A stretch of 64,000 nt of DNA from Streptomyces sp. NRRL F-5630. GTDB lineage: Bacteria > Actinomycetota > Actinomycetes > Streptomycetales > Streptomycetaceae. The DNA is taken from positions 186,001 to 250,000 of the forward strand of contig NZ_JOGO01000004.1 in the NCBI RefSeq assembly GCF_000719475.1. Direction: 5' to 3'. The notes below the pieces were generated by a model, which saw only the letters and a program-made list of their open reading frames with translations, was not told the origin of the DNA and did no database searches. This document shows positions 27,603 through 35,434 of this stretch, one piece after another; position 1 is the first letter of the stretch, and each line of letters begins with the position of its first letter. The translations under genes were made by a program, and so were the position numbers.

Positions 27603-28444
27603 GCGGCGAGGACCGCGGCGAGCTGGCCCGGCCGGGCCGCGAACGGGCTGTGGCTGCCGGGCAGGGTGTGCACAGTGAACGGGTTACCGGGGAAGGCCCG
27701 GTCGGCTTCCGCGATCATCAGGTCCTGCGCGGCCGGTGCCAGCGCCCGGTCCTCGGCGCAGCGCAGGAAAGTCCGTGGAATCCGTCCCCACCGTGCCGCG
27801 CTCAGCGTGACCGGAGTCGTCGGGATCGCCAGGGGCAGATCGGGGCTCAGCGCGGTCCGCCACCGGTCGAAGCGGTCCAGGGGGGTGTCGTGGTAGTGGG
27901 TTTCCCGCAGTTCGTCGAGGTAGGCGGGGTCGGGTGAGAGCGGGTTGATCCGTACGGCGCCCAGGGACTCGGGGTCGCCGAGGTTCAAGTTCCGGCCGAG
28001 CGCGGTGGCGTTCTCGGGTGAGCCCAGATAGTCGGAGAACCGCGGCCGCCCGCCCGGGACGAACGCGGACAGGTAGACGATCCGGTCCACCAGCTCGGGC
28101 GCGCGCTCGGCGGCCAGAGACGCCGGGCCGCCGCCCGCGCTGTGCGCGACGAGCACGACAGTGCGGTGGCGACGCACCTGGCGCAGGACGCTCAGCACCG
28201 CGTCGGCGCAGTCGTCCATCGTCAGGAGGGCGAGCCGTGACTTCTCGGTCCGCAGGCCCGGCTGGCCGGGCAGCAGGTATCCGGTGGGCAGGGGCGCGTC
28301 GAAGCCGTGGCCCGGCATGTCGACGGCCACGCTCGCCGCGCCCAGTCCGGCCAGCGCGCGCTGCGTCGCCGCCCACTGCCCGGAGCCGTGCCAGGCGCCG
28401 TGCACGAAAACGAAGACGGTGTCGGTCAGGAATACGTTCCTCAT
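27599..28444 (-). CDS. Alpha/beta hydrolase (EstC/HNL-like)
   Basis: Cytosolic serine hydrolase of 281 aa. The oxyanion region FVHGAWHGSGQW stands near residue 14, the nucleophile elbow is AHSAGG near 100, and a late His lies in PGSHSPFAARP (about 265), completing a Ser-His-Asp triad. The family includes plant-type esterases and hydroxynitrile lyases and some bacterial signal or antibiotic esterases. It is in one transcription unit with the MFS pump and is divergent from a LysR gene 108 bp away, suggesting an inducible detoxification pair. The ATG at 28444 has only a close GGAG (2-nt spacing), so the exact start is uncertain. Confidence 0.83.
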   Translation of the reverse strand: MRNVFLTDTVFVFVHGAWHGSGQWAATQRALAGLGAASVAVDMPGHGFDAPLPTGYLLPGQPGLRTEKSRLALLTMDDCADAVLSVLRQVRRHRTVVLVAHSAGGGPASLAAERAPELVDRIVYLSAFVPGGRPRFSDYLGSPENATALGRNLNLGDPESLGAVRINPLSPDPAYLDELRETHYHDTPLDRFDRWRTALSPDLPLAIPTTPVTLSAARWGRIPRTFLRCAEDRALAPAAQDLMIAEADRAFPGNPFTVHTLPGSHSPFAARPGQLAAVLAA

Positions 28445-28502
28445 GGCTCCATTGCAGACAGGAACCCCAGCGCCATCCATGAATAGATCTGGTAAGCGGC
28501 AT

Positions 28503-28525
28503 GGCGATATCTTTGAGGTATTGCC
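28503..28525. promoter_or_regulatory. Probable LysR operator (T-N11-A)
   Basis: GGCGATA (28503-28509), nine bases, then TATTGCC (28519-28525) forms an interrupted palindrome with 6 of 7 matching pairs. It contains the ATA-N9-TAT core of LysR boxes and lies in the 108-bp divergent gap between the hydrolase and the LysR gene. Confidence 0.5.
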
Positions 28526-28552
28526 ACCAGCCGAGGTGAGGCGGAGCGAGTC

Positions 28553-29485
28553 ATGGAAGCGCGACACCTGCGGTATGCGGTCGCTCTCGCCGAGCACGGG
28601 CACTTCGGCCGCGCCGCCGGTGAACTGGGCATCGCGCAGCCGCCGTTGTCCAAACAGATCGCCGACCTGGAGCGCGAGGTCGGGGCCCGGCTGTTCGACC
28701 GCACACGTCAGGGGGTCTTCCCGACCGCCGCCGGCGAGGCGTTCCTCGCGCGGGCGCGCCGGGCGCTCGACGAGATCGCGGCGGCCGCGGTGGACGCGGG
28801 CCGGGCCGCGCGCGGCGAGACGGGACGGCTGCGTCTCGGCTTCATCGCCTCGGCACTGCTCGACCCGCTGCCGGGCGTCCTGAGCCGGTTCGGCCGGGAA
28901 CGGCCCGACGTGAGACTGGAACTGCACGAGATGGCGACCAGCCGCAGCGGCCCGGCTCTCGTCGCCGGGGAGCTGGACGTGGCCGTCACCCTCGGCCCGC
29001 CCCGGGGTGCCGGAGCCGAGCATCTCGTGTCCGTCCCGATCGGACGCGACCACGTGATCGCTGTGGTGAGCACGGCGCACCCGTACGCGGGTCAGTTCTC
29101 CGTGAGCGTCGAGCAGTTGCGGCGACAGCCGCTGATCGTGTCGGCCGGCGAGGACGAGCCCGCTGTAGTCGCCGGACTGCGCACCCTGCTGGGCACGGAC
29201 TCCTCGGCACTCGGCGGCGCGACCGTCGCGAGGGACGTGCACACGATCATCGGCCTCGCCGCCTCCGGCGTGGGCGTCGGCCTGGGGCCGTCGCGCATGA
29301 GGGCGGTTCCGCGTCCCGGCGTGCGGTTCTGCGAAGTGACCCCGAGCACTCCCCTGCCCGATCTCGTCCTGTCCTTCGCGGCCCGCGATCACTCCCCGGT
29401 GCTGCGCGCCTTCCTCGACACCATCCGCAGGACCTGCCCCGAAGTCGGCGCTGCCCTCAACGACCGGCTACGACCCGCCACTTGA
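28553..29485 (+). CDS. LysR-family transcriptional regulator
   Basis: Transcription factor of 310 aa. The N-terminal winged helix-turn-helix covers residues 1-60 (GHFGRAAGELGIAQPPLSKQ), followed by the linker helix and a two-lobed periplasmic-binding-like effector domain (about 90-300). It is transcribed away from the alpha/beta hydrolase-MFS pair and most likely activates that operon in response to the compound being hydrolysed or exported. A T-N11-A palindrome lies 28 bp upstream of its ATG. An imperfect hairpin at 29511-29533 may terminate it. Confidence 0.92.
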   Translation: MEARHLRYAVALAEHGHFGRAAGELGIAQPPLSKQIADLEREVGARLFDRTRQGVFPTAAGEAFLARARRALDEIAAAAVDAGRAARGETGRLRLGFIASALLDPLPGVLSRFGRERPDVRLELHEMATSRSGPALVAGELDVAVTLGPPRGAGAEHLVSVPIGRDHVIAVVSTAHPYAGQFSVSVEQLRRQPLIVSAGEDEPAVVAGLRTLLGTDSSALGGATVARDVHTIIGLAASGVGVGLGPSRMRAVPRPGVRFCEVTPSTPLPDLVLSFAARDHSPVLRAFLDTIRRTCPEVGAALNDRLRPAT

Positions 29486-29664
29486 TGCGGCCCGGTCACG
29501 CCTTCACAGGTACGTGCCCGGCTTTCCGGCACGGGTCGGCCTCGACGTATTCGAGTGCGTCGCTCGCCGGCCCGCGGTCCGGTTCGGGGTGCCCCCAGGC
29601 TGATGGCGGCGCTCCCACACGACCCGGAAGGCAGTGAGCGGCTTTCAGGCGGCGTGATGCCTGC

Positions 29665-30078
29665 TCACATGCCCTCGGTGAGTTTCCGCAGCGATCGGAG
29701 CAATTCGGTGCGTTGCCCGTCATCGAGGGGTGCGAAGAGGTCCCGCAGTACACCGATCGCCAATTGCCGCCCTTCGACGAGTGCGGTGCGCCCCGCCTCG
29801 GTGAGAGTGTGCGCGACGCGTCGCCCGTGGCCCGCGGAGCGCACGATCAATCCTCGGTCCACCAGTCGGCTCGCCAGGGTGCCGAAGGCCTGATCGCTCT
29901 GGAACGTCGCGACGGCGAGTTCATGCCCGGAGGCCCCTGGCATCCGCTCGATGGCGCGCAGGGCATCCCACTGGACGAGGCTCACCCCGATCTCGCGCAG
30001 CGCGGCATCCATCGTGCGGTGGTTGCGGTGCTGCGCCCGCTTGATCGCCAATCCGAGGGCTTCCAGGTCGGTCGTCAT
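29665..30078 (-). CDS. MarR-family transcriptional regulator
   Basis: Small winged-helix regulator (137 aa). The MarR DNA-binding domain covers about residues 30-110 (ELAVATFQSDQAFGTLASRL as recognition region, then a wing with GHGRRVAHTLTEAG). No conserved Cys is placed as in OhrR, so a redox switch is not supported. It is divergent from an alpha/beta hydrolase gene across a 53-bp AT-rich gap with two TATCAACA repeats, the usual setting for a local repressor of that hydrolase. Confidence 0.9.
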   Translation of the reverse strand: MTTDLEALGLAIKRAQHRNHRTMDAALREIGVSLVQWDALRAIERMPGASGHELAVATFQSDQAFGTLASRLVDRGLIVRSAGHGRRVAHTLTEAGRTALVEGRQLAIGVLRDLFAPLDDGQRTELLRSLRKLTEGM

Positions 30079-30084
30079 GCTGCT

Positions 30085-30110
30085 ACTTTATCAACAGCCT
30101 TATATCAACA
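30085..30110. promoter_or_regulatory. Probable MarR operator/promoter region
   Basis: Two direct TATCAACA repeats (30089-30096 and 30103-30110), 14 bp apart, lie in an unusually AT-rich 53-bp gap between the divergent MarR and hydrolase genes. Confidence 0.5.
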
Positions 30111-30131
30111 TGCTTACTCACAGGGAGCATC

Positions 30132-30908
30132 ATGCGCATCGCCCTGTCCGAAGACCTTCCCGTCCTCCAGGCCGGCCCGCCCGGCGCACGCACCGCGCTC
30201 GTGCTGCACGGCGGTGGCGGGCCCAGGACCGTCGCGCCCGTCGTGGGGCATCTCGCCGCCACCTTGCACGCCTTCGCGCCGACACATCCCGGCTGGGAGG
30301 GCACCACGCGTCCCGGCTCCCTCACCTCGCTCGCCCAACTCGCGACCGCCTACCTCACGCGCCTGCTGGAGCACGAAGAGCGGGACGTCGTCCTGATCGG
30401 GTCCTCGATCGGCGGGTGGATCGCGCTCGAAATGGCGGCGCAGGCCGCCCACGACGAGCGCTGCACGGGAGTGATCGGGGCCGTGGTCGACATCGACGGC
30501 GTCGGAGCGGAAGTGGAGGGCGAGCCCGTCGCGGACTTCTTCGCCCTCGACGCCCGCGGGCTCGCCGAGGCCGCCTGGCACGACCCGGAGCGCGGATACG
30601 TCGACCCGGCCGGCCTCACCGATGAGCAGCGCGCGATCCAGCAGGCCAACGGACGCACGATGGCCGCCATCGCCGGTCCGGGCATGAGCGACCCGACGCT
30701 GCTCGGTCGGCTCGGTACGGTGAACGTCCCCACGCTGGTGCTGTGGGGCGAGAGCGACCGGATCGTCACACCGGCATACGGGCGGGCCGTCGCGCACGCG
30801 GTGCCCGGCGCGCGGTTCGTCGAAATCCCGGAAGCCGGGCACCTCCCCCACCTTGAGGCCCCGAACGCGACCTGGGCGGCCATCGACGCTTTCCTGGCGC
30901 AGCCCTGA
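30132..30908 (+). CDS. Alpha/beta hydrolase
   Basis: Predicted cytosolic serine hydrolase (258 aa). The oxyanion-hole segment VLHGGGGPRT stands at about residue 23, the nucleophile elbow is GSSIGG (about 93-98), the acid lies in LWGESDRIV (about 213) and the His in EAGHLPHLEAP (about 235). The start ATG follows GGGAG with 4 nt spacing. Divergent from the MarR gene, it is probably the repressor's main target. Substrate unknown. The family includes C-C bond hydrolases, haloperoxidase-like enzymes and esterases. Confidence 0.87.
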   Translation: MRIALSEDLPVLQAGPPGARTALVLHGGGGPRTVAPVVGHLAATLHAFAPTHPGWEGTTRPGSLTSLAQLATAYLTRLLEHEERDVVLIGSSIGGWIALEMAAQAAHDERCTGVIGAVVDIDGVGAEVEGEPVADFFALDARGLAEAAWHDPERGYVDPAGLTDEQRAIQQANGRTMAAIAGPGMSDPTLLGRLGTVNVPTLVLWGESDRIVTPAYGRAVAHAVPGARFVEIPEAGHLPHLEAPNATWAAIDAFLAQP

Positions 30909-31073
30909 CAGGACTCCGCCAGGGGACTGCCGGACATTCGTCTTTCGCCGGGCACGAGCCCTCCGGGTCCGAGGCTTCCGCCGTTGTCGGTCACCGATGC
31001 CCGGCGGGCGGTGCTGGGGGCTGGTCACCTCGCCGGACGACGGCCCAGGTCCCGCCCCAGAGATCGCGGATCG

Positions 31074-31182
31074 TGCCGAAGCGCGCCGAAGGCCGCCCGC
31101 TCATGGAGGTATCCCGCCGGTCGCGCGGATCGCTCCGGACACGATCCGCGCCTGGCGGCACCGGTGCGTCGAACGCGGCCCA
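31074..31182 (+). mobile_element. IS630-family transposase fragment
   Basis: A 36-residue open stretch (AEARRRPPAHGGIPPVARIA, then DTIRAWRHRCVERG) matches the N-terminal helix-turn-helix of IS630-type transposases, where a VAPDTVRRWRRRFVERGL-like sequence is usual. No catalytic DDE domain follows, so this is a short relic. Confidence 0.5.
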
Positions 31183-31232
31183 TAGAACGTGGCGGCCCGT
31201 AGAACTTGGCGGCCCACAGGACTTGTACGGCG
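31182..31232 (+). repeat. 17-bp tandem repeat
   Basis: ATAGAACGTGGCGGCCC (31182-31198) is followed directly by GTAGAACTTGGCGGCCC (31199-31215) and a third, degenerate copy beginning ACAGGACTTG (31216-31232). It lies at the end of the IS630 relic. Confidence 0.6.
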
Positions 31233-31320
31233 AGCCGCGCCCGGTGTCCCACGGAAGAACATCGCCCGCGACGACGTGCTCGACGAAGTCACCACCTCCT
31301 GCCCACGGGCCTGCCGCGGG

Positions 31321-31968
31321 TCACTGGCTTCCCACTGGCGGCAAGCCGGCCGAAGCGGGGCCGGCGGTTCCCGCTGTGGGGCGGGCATGGATGGCTTCGG
31401 TGATGATCCGCACCGCGCGGTCGACTTCTCGCACCGTGGTCTCGGGGGTGAGTTGTTCGGACTCGTAGAGGAACGCTGTGGAGCCGCGTCGGCTGCCGCA
31501 GTAGTCGATGATGCCGTGCTCGATCTGCGTGCGCAGCGCGTTCTCGTATCCGTGGCGTTCGCACGCACGGGCGTCGACGCCTGCGATGGGGAGGAGGTGG
31601 ATGGTGAGGGCCTGCAGTTTCGGTTGCCAACCTGAAGCCGGGGAGTCCGTGAAGGCCCAGCCGTTGGCGAAGACACGGTCGATCCACCCCTTCAGGAGGG
31701 CGGGCATCGACCACCAGTACACGGGGAAGACCAGCACGAGATCGGTGGCGCGCTCGAGACGGCGGTGCTCAGCCGCCACGTCAGCCGGGTAGTTGCCGCC
31801 GTCGTGGTACGCCCGACGATCGGCCGGGGTGAACCGGGGGTCGAACCCCTCCGCGGCCAAGTCGGCGATCTCGACAGAACCGGGTGGGAGCGCTGCCTCA
31901 AGTCTTCCCAGCACGTAGTGCGTCAGGGACCGGGGTTCGGGGTTGGCGGCGACGAGCAGGGTGTGCAT
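31321..31968 (-). CDS. Flavodoxin-like NAD(P)H:quinone oxidoreductase
   Basis: Cytosolic FMN or FAD oxidoreductase of the flavodoxin-2 (NQO1/MdaB/KefF) family, 215 aa. The N-terminal phosphate-binding segment is LLVAANPEPRSLTHYV, followed by the flavin loop FPVYWWSMPALLKGWIDRVF (about residues 80-100). Such enzymes reduce quinones or other electrophiles by two electrons. It lies between the IS relic and an NmrA-type gene on the same strand (112-nt gap). The two may belong to the module governed by the AraC regulator at 33.0 kb. Confidence 0.88.
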   Translation of the reverse strand: MHTLLVAANPEPRSLTHYVLGRLEAALPPGSVEIADLAAEGFDPRFTPADRRAYHDGGNYPADVAAEHRRLERATDLVLVFPVYWWSMPALLKGWIDRVFANGWAFTDSPASGWQPKLQALTIHLLPIAGVDARACERHGYENALRTQIEHGIIDYCGSRRGSTAFLYESEQLTPETTVREVDRAVRIITEAIHARPTAGTAGPASAGLPPVGSQ

Positions 31969-32080
31969 CGATGGCTCCAGTCATGTGAGGGATGGACGTC
32001 AACAGGTGGTGGGGGTCTGCGGGGCGGCGTGCGGTGCTCGGTCTCCGGGGCCCGGCACGCCACCCCGGTCCACACGGGCC

Positions 32081-32917
32081 TCAGCGCTGCCAGGCTTTCG
32101 CCGCCGTGGCCCGCAGGACGAAGTCCTCGAAGGTCCGTGGGGCGCGTCCGAGCACGGTGGCGACGTCGTTCGTCGTCCAGGCGGTCACTCCTCGTTCGAG
32201 GAGGAGGAACATCTCGGTGAGGTCCTGGGCCTCGTCCTGGCTCCAGCCCTCCTGGACCAGCGTCGCGGTGTGCTCGGCCGGGGAGACGCGCCGGTAGGCG
32301 ATGGGCAGGCCGGACGCCCGGGAGATCAGCTCGACCGCTTCCGCCCAGGTCAGCGCGCGTGGCCCGGTCAGCTCGTAGACCCGGCCCGCGTGCCGGCCGG
32401 GCTCGGACAGCACCGTGGCCGCCACGTCGGCGACGTCCTCCAGGTCGATGAACGGCTCCGGGACGGCACCTGCCGGAAGCGCCAGCTCGCCCGCGGCCAG
32501 CGGCGCGCGGAAGGGGTGGCCGTCGAAGTTCTGGTCGAAGTTGGAGGGGCGCAGGATGGTCCACTCCAGCGTCGAGCCGCGTACGGCGTCCTCGGCCGAG
32601 CGCATGTCCCGCCCGAACGCGGAGTCGCCCCAGTCGTCGGCTCCGTGAGCGGAGAGCAGGACCAGGCGCCGCACCCCAGCGGCCTCGGCCCGCGTCACGA
32701 AGTCGTGCACCGGGCCGGGCACGGACGGGGGCACGACGTAGGCGGTGGTGACTTCCCGCAGGACCTGGTCCCAGCCGGCGGGGTGGAACCAGTCGAACGG
32801 GGTCGGGCTGGTACGGGAGGCGGTGCGTACGGGCGTCTCGCGCAGCCGCAACCGGGCGGCCACCCGTCGGCCGGTGTTGCCCGTCGCGCCAAGGACAAGA
32901 GTGATGTCGTCGTTCAT
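32081..32917 (-). CDS. NmrA-like NAD(P)-binding protein
   Basis: Atypical short-chain dehydrogenase/NmrA-family protein (278 aa) with the N-terminal TLVLGATGNTGRRVA nucleotide motif and the mid-domain RLVLLSAHGADDW region, but without the classical YxxxK pair. Such proteins act as NAD(P)H-dependent quinone reductases (QorB-like) or redox sensors. It is divergent from an AraC regulator across a 90-bp gap with direct repeats, so it is probably the regulated gene. Confidence 0.85.
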   Translation of the reverse strand: MNDDITLVLGATGNTGRRVAARLRLRETPVRTASRTSPTPFDWFHPAGWDQVLREVTTAYVVPPSVPGPVHDFVTRAEAAGVRRLVLLSAHGADDWGDSAFGRDMRSAEDAVRGSTLEWTILRPSNFDQNFDGHPFRAPLAAGELALPAGAVPEPFIDLEDVADVAATVLSEPGRHAGRVYELTGPRALTWAEAVELISRASGLPIAYRRVSPAEHTATLVQEGWSQDEAQDLTEMFLLLERGVTAWTTNDVATVLGRAPRTFEDFVLRATAAKAWQR

Positions 32918-32953
32918 GTCAGCGAGTCAACGGCACACGGCCGGACGATTCCA

Positions 32954-32989
32954 TGGGTGATAAGCCAGACCACCTGGGTGATCGTCTGG
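32954..32989. promoter_or_regulatory. Probable AraC operator
   Basis: TGGGTGAT occurs at 32954-32961 and 32975-32982, 21 bp apart (two helical turns), as expected for an AraC dimer. An inverted pair CCAGAC (32965-32970) and GTCTGG (32984-32989) overlaps them. The site lies between the divergent NmrA-like and AraC genes. Confidence 0.5.
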
Positions 32990-33007
32990 ATCGTTTAGGC
33001 TGGGCGA

Positions 33008-33976
33008 GTGGATGCTTTCGGCGATCTCCTGCGCGGCGTGCGGGCCCAGGGCTCGTTGTTCGGCAGTTCGACCCTGACCCCGCCCTGGTCGCTCCACTTC
33101 GTGGACGGCGCGCCGCTGACCTTGTGCACCGTCCTGCGCGGAGGCGGCTGGATCGTGCCCGAGCGCCGCCCTCCCGAACGTCTGGACATCGGCGAGACAG
33201 TGATCGTGCGAGGCCCCGCACCCTTCCTCTTCGTCGACGAGGTGGGCACGGGAGCCGAACCCGTCGCGTGCGGCGCGTTCTGCTCGACGCCCGAGCAGGG
33301 CGGGACACGCCACCGGCTCGGCTGGCACGACGCCGGCAACGGCGGGGAGGACGCGACGACCCTGGTCGTCGGTGCCTATCCGGTGCGCGGCGAGATCAGC
33401 CGCAGGCTGCTCGACGCGCTGCCCGTCGTGCTGCGGGTGGGCTCCAGCGGCGAGCCCGATCCGGTGTGGGAGCACCTCGCCGCCGAGGTGGCCGCCGACA
33501 CGCCGGGCCAGCAGGTGGTCCTCGACCGGCTGCTGGACTGGATGCTGGTGTGCGCGCTGCGCGAGTACTTCGACCGGCCCGGTGGCACTCCGCCCGGCTG
33601 GTACTCCGCCGGGCGCGACCCCGTGGTGGGCGGCGCGCTGCGCCTGCTGCACGCGGAACCGGCGGCGCCGTGGACGGTCGCCTCACTGGCCTGCCGGACC
33701 GGGGTGTCGCGCGCCACCCTGGCCAAGCGGTTCACCGAACTGGTCGGCGAACCGCCCCTGACCTACCTCACCCACTGGCGCATGACACTCGCGGCCGACC
33801 TGCTGACCGAGCGCGAGACGATGACCGTCGCGGAGATCGCCCGCACAGTGGGCTACTCCGACGCGTTCGCCTTCAGCGCGGCGTTCAAACGGACCCGCGG
33901 CACCAGCCCCAGTACCTATCGGCGCACCGCGACAACCCCGGCCCCACAACCGGTCGGCACCGGCACACTCCCCTGA
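33008..33976 (+). CDS. AraC-family transcriptional regulator with cupin domain
   Basis: Transcription factor of 322 aa. The N-terminal half is the cupin-like effector domain (AraC_binding_2/6 type, about residues 15-190). The C-terminal half has the two helix-turn-helix motifs (WTVASLACRTGVSRATLAKR and then MTVAEIARTVGYSDAFAFS, about 225-300). The start is GTG at 33008. It is divergent from the NmrA-like reductase gene and probably controls it and the quinone reductase, an arrangement common for electrophile or quinone response modules in actinobacteria. Confidence 0.92.
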   Translation: MDAFGDLLRGVRAQGSLFGSSTLTPPWSLHFVDGAPLTLCTVLRGGGWIVPERRPPERLDIGETVIVRGPAPFLFVDEVGTGAEPVACGAFCSTPEQGGTRHRLGWHDAGNGGEDATTLVVGAYPVRGEISRRLLDALPVVLRVGSSGEPDPVWEHLAAEVAADTPGQQVVLDRLLDWMLVCALREYFDRPGGTPPGWYSAGRDPVVGGALRLLHAEPAAPWTVASLACRTGVSRATLAKRFTELVGEPPLTYLTHWRMTLAADLLTERETMTVAEIARTVGYSDAFAFSAAFKRTRGTSPSTYRRTATTPAPQPVGTGTLP

Positions 33977-34194
33977 AAAGCCCCCTGCCCATCGGCGAGC
34001 GGACCATCAGCAGCGACCCCGCCGGGTCGTGCTGGTCGACCCGGACCGTTCGTGTCTCCGGGTCGTAGCCGTACGTCGGTCGTGGGCGGGCTTCGGCATC
34101 GGCCCTCGTTCGCGTTGCTGTAGTGGTCGGCCCACCGCAAGGCCTGCGGTGCGACCGGATGCTCAACGACCGGGTCCGCCGGTGCCACGCCGGG
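33977..34194. other. Unassigned stretch before the Tn3 relic
   Basis: No intact gene. On the minus strand a coherent stretch reads PTYGYDPETRTVRVDQHDPA (about 34000-34090) and looks like a piece of a real protein, but I cannot name the family. Confidence 0.3.
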
Positions 34195-34648
34195 CCGCCG
34201 GTCCTGAGGAAGATCAAGGAAGCGTCCGGGAACGTCAGCCTGGAGACGATGCTCACCGAGATCGACAGGCTGCTGGCGGTCCGCGTGATCGGGCTGCCTG
34301 CGGACCTGTTCGCGGGCGTCGCGCCGAAGGTGGTGGCCGGGTGGCGGGCACGGGCCGCGGTGGAGTCGCCCTCCCACCTGCGCACGCACCCGCTGCCGTT
34401 GCGGGTGACGCTGCTGGCCGCGCTGCTGCACGAGTGGGAGCGGGAGAGCACGGACACGCTGGCGGAGCTGCTGATCTCCACGGTGCACCGGATCGGGGCG
34501 CGGGCGGAGAAGAAGGTCACCGAGCAGTTGGTCAACGCGTTCGAGAAGGTGTCGGGCAAGGAGAACATCCTCTTCAAGCTCGCCGAGGCGTCGATCGGCG
34601 AGCCGGAGGGCACGGTCCGGAAGGTCGTCTACCCGGCGGTGTCCGGCC
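34195..34648 (+). pseudogene. Tn3-family transposase fragment
   Basis: About 150 residues match the central region of Tn3-type TnpA: IKEASGNVSLETMLTEIDRL, GVAPKVVAGWRARAAVESPS, HPLPLRVTLLAALLHEWERE, RAEKKVTEQLVNAFEKVSGK. The DDE catalytic C-terminus and the N-terminus are missing, and no terminal inverted repeats were identified. At its 3' end it joins abruptly to an esterase fragment in a different frame, marking an old rearrangement. Confidence 0.8.
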
Positions 34649-34649
34649 G

Positions 34650-34790
34650 GGAGCGGACATCCGTGTCTGGCGCTTCAACGGCCACGAAGGCGGCGCGGCC
34701 TTCCAGATCGCCGAACATCTGACGTGGCTGGGCGAACGGTCCGCGCGCGAAGAAGCACCCTCATCCCGGGCAGACACCGCCGCGAGCTGA
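34650..34790 (+). pseudogene. Acetylxylan esterase/cephalosporin-C deacetylase (AXE1) C-terminal fragment
   Basis: The last 45 codons of an AXE1-family esterase: DIRVWRFNGHEGGAAFQIAE then HLTWLGERSA and a stop. AXE1 enzymes end in a similar NxHEGG segment containing the catalytic His. The rest of the gene has been replaced by the Tn3 transposase fragment. Confidence 0.55.
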
Positions 34791-34910
34791 ACGGCCTGAG
34801 GCATCCACGCGGTCGCACCCCGATGGTGCGGCCGGGCAGCGGTGCGTGCCGCGAGGCCGTCCTCGATGGCGTACCGGGCCTTGGAGGACGCGTCACTCGC
34901 GTATAAGGGC

Positions 34911-35330
34911 TCACGCCGCCGACGAGGCGAGCATGGTTTCGAGGATGCGTTGCAGTTCCACGCGATCCTGGGGGGTGACCCTCGCCAGCCTGCGGTCGTA
35001 CTCCTCCGCGAGGGCCGCAAGTGCTCGATCGCGGGCTTTCGTGCCCTCGGGGGTCAGCACGAGCCGGTGACGCCGCAAGTCCTTCTCGTCGATCTCGCGG
35101 CGGACAAAGCCCTTGGCGACGAGGTTGCGCACGTAGACCGTGACGCTCGCCTTGGGCAGCAGCAGCGCGGTGGCGATCTCGGCCGGATACGGCGATGCCT
35201 CGACCTGGGCCAGGACGAAGAACTCCTTCGTCTCCAACCCCAGCTTCGTCAGCTCCCCCGTGCAGGCATCCATCACGACGCCCAGCAGCCGCTGGTTGAG
35301 CGTCCACAGCTGCGCCCCGTCGACCGACAT
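34911..35330 (-). CDS. MarR-family transcriptional regulator
   Basis: Winged-helix regulator of 139 aa. The recognition region reads EIATALLLPKASVTVYVRNL (about residues 55-75) and the wing follows with REIDEKDLRRHRLVLTPEG. The ATG at 35330 is chosen because GGAGG lies 9 nt upstream; a further in-frame ATG at 35381 falls inside the operator region and has no SD. It is divergent from an alpha/beta hydrolase gene, with a perfect GTACAA-N9-TTGTAC palindrome between them. It most likely represses itself and the hydrolase. Confidence 0.9.
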   Translation of the reverse strand: MSVDGAQLWTLNQRLLGVVMDACTGELTKLGLETKEFFVLAQVEASPYPAEIATALLLPKASVTVYVRNLVAKGFVRREIDEKDLRRHRLVLTPEGTKARDRALAALAEEYDRRLARVTPQDRVELQRILETMLASSAA

Positions 35331-35366
35331 GCGAGCCCACCTCCAGGTGGTACAGTTTCGTATTAG

Positions 35367-35396
35367 TTCTAGAATGTACAAGTTACTTCTTTGTAC
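35367..35396. promoter_or_regulatory. Probable MarR operator
   Basis: GTACAA (35376-35381), nine bases, then TTGTAC (35391-35396) is a perfect interrupted palindrome. Beside it is the 8-bp palindrome TTCTAGAA (35367-35374). Both lie in the AT-rich 104-bp gap between the divergent MarR and hydrolase genes. Confidence 0.6.
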
Positions 35397-35434
35397 TTAG
35401 CTTCTACGGAACGACTCTCTCACGAAGGAAGCGC

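Larger units (their letters stand above)
30909..31320. other. Gene-free stretch with IS relic and tandem repeats
   Basis: Holds the IS630-type relic and 17-bp repeats listed separately. I see no intact gene here. Confidence 0.5.

Noticed and set aside
29496..29753. Possible 85-residue gene next to the MarR gene
   Set aside because: No SD, overlaps the MarR coding region, and shows no recognisable motif; only its last 20 residues look protein-like.
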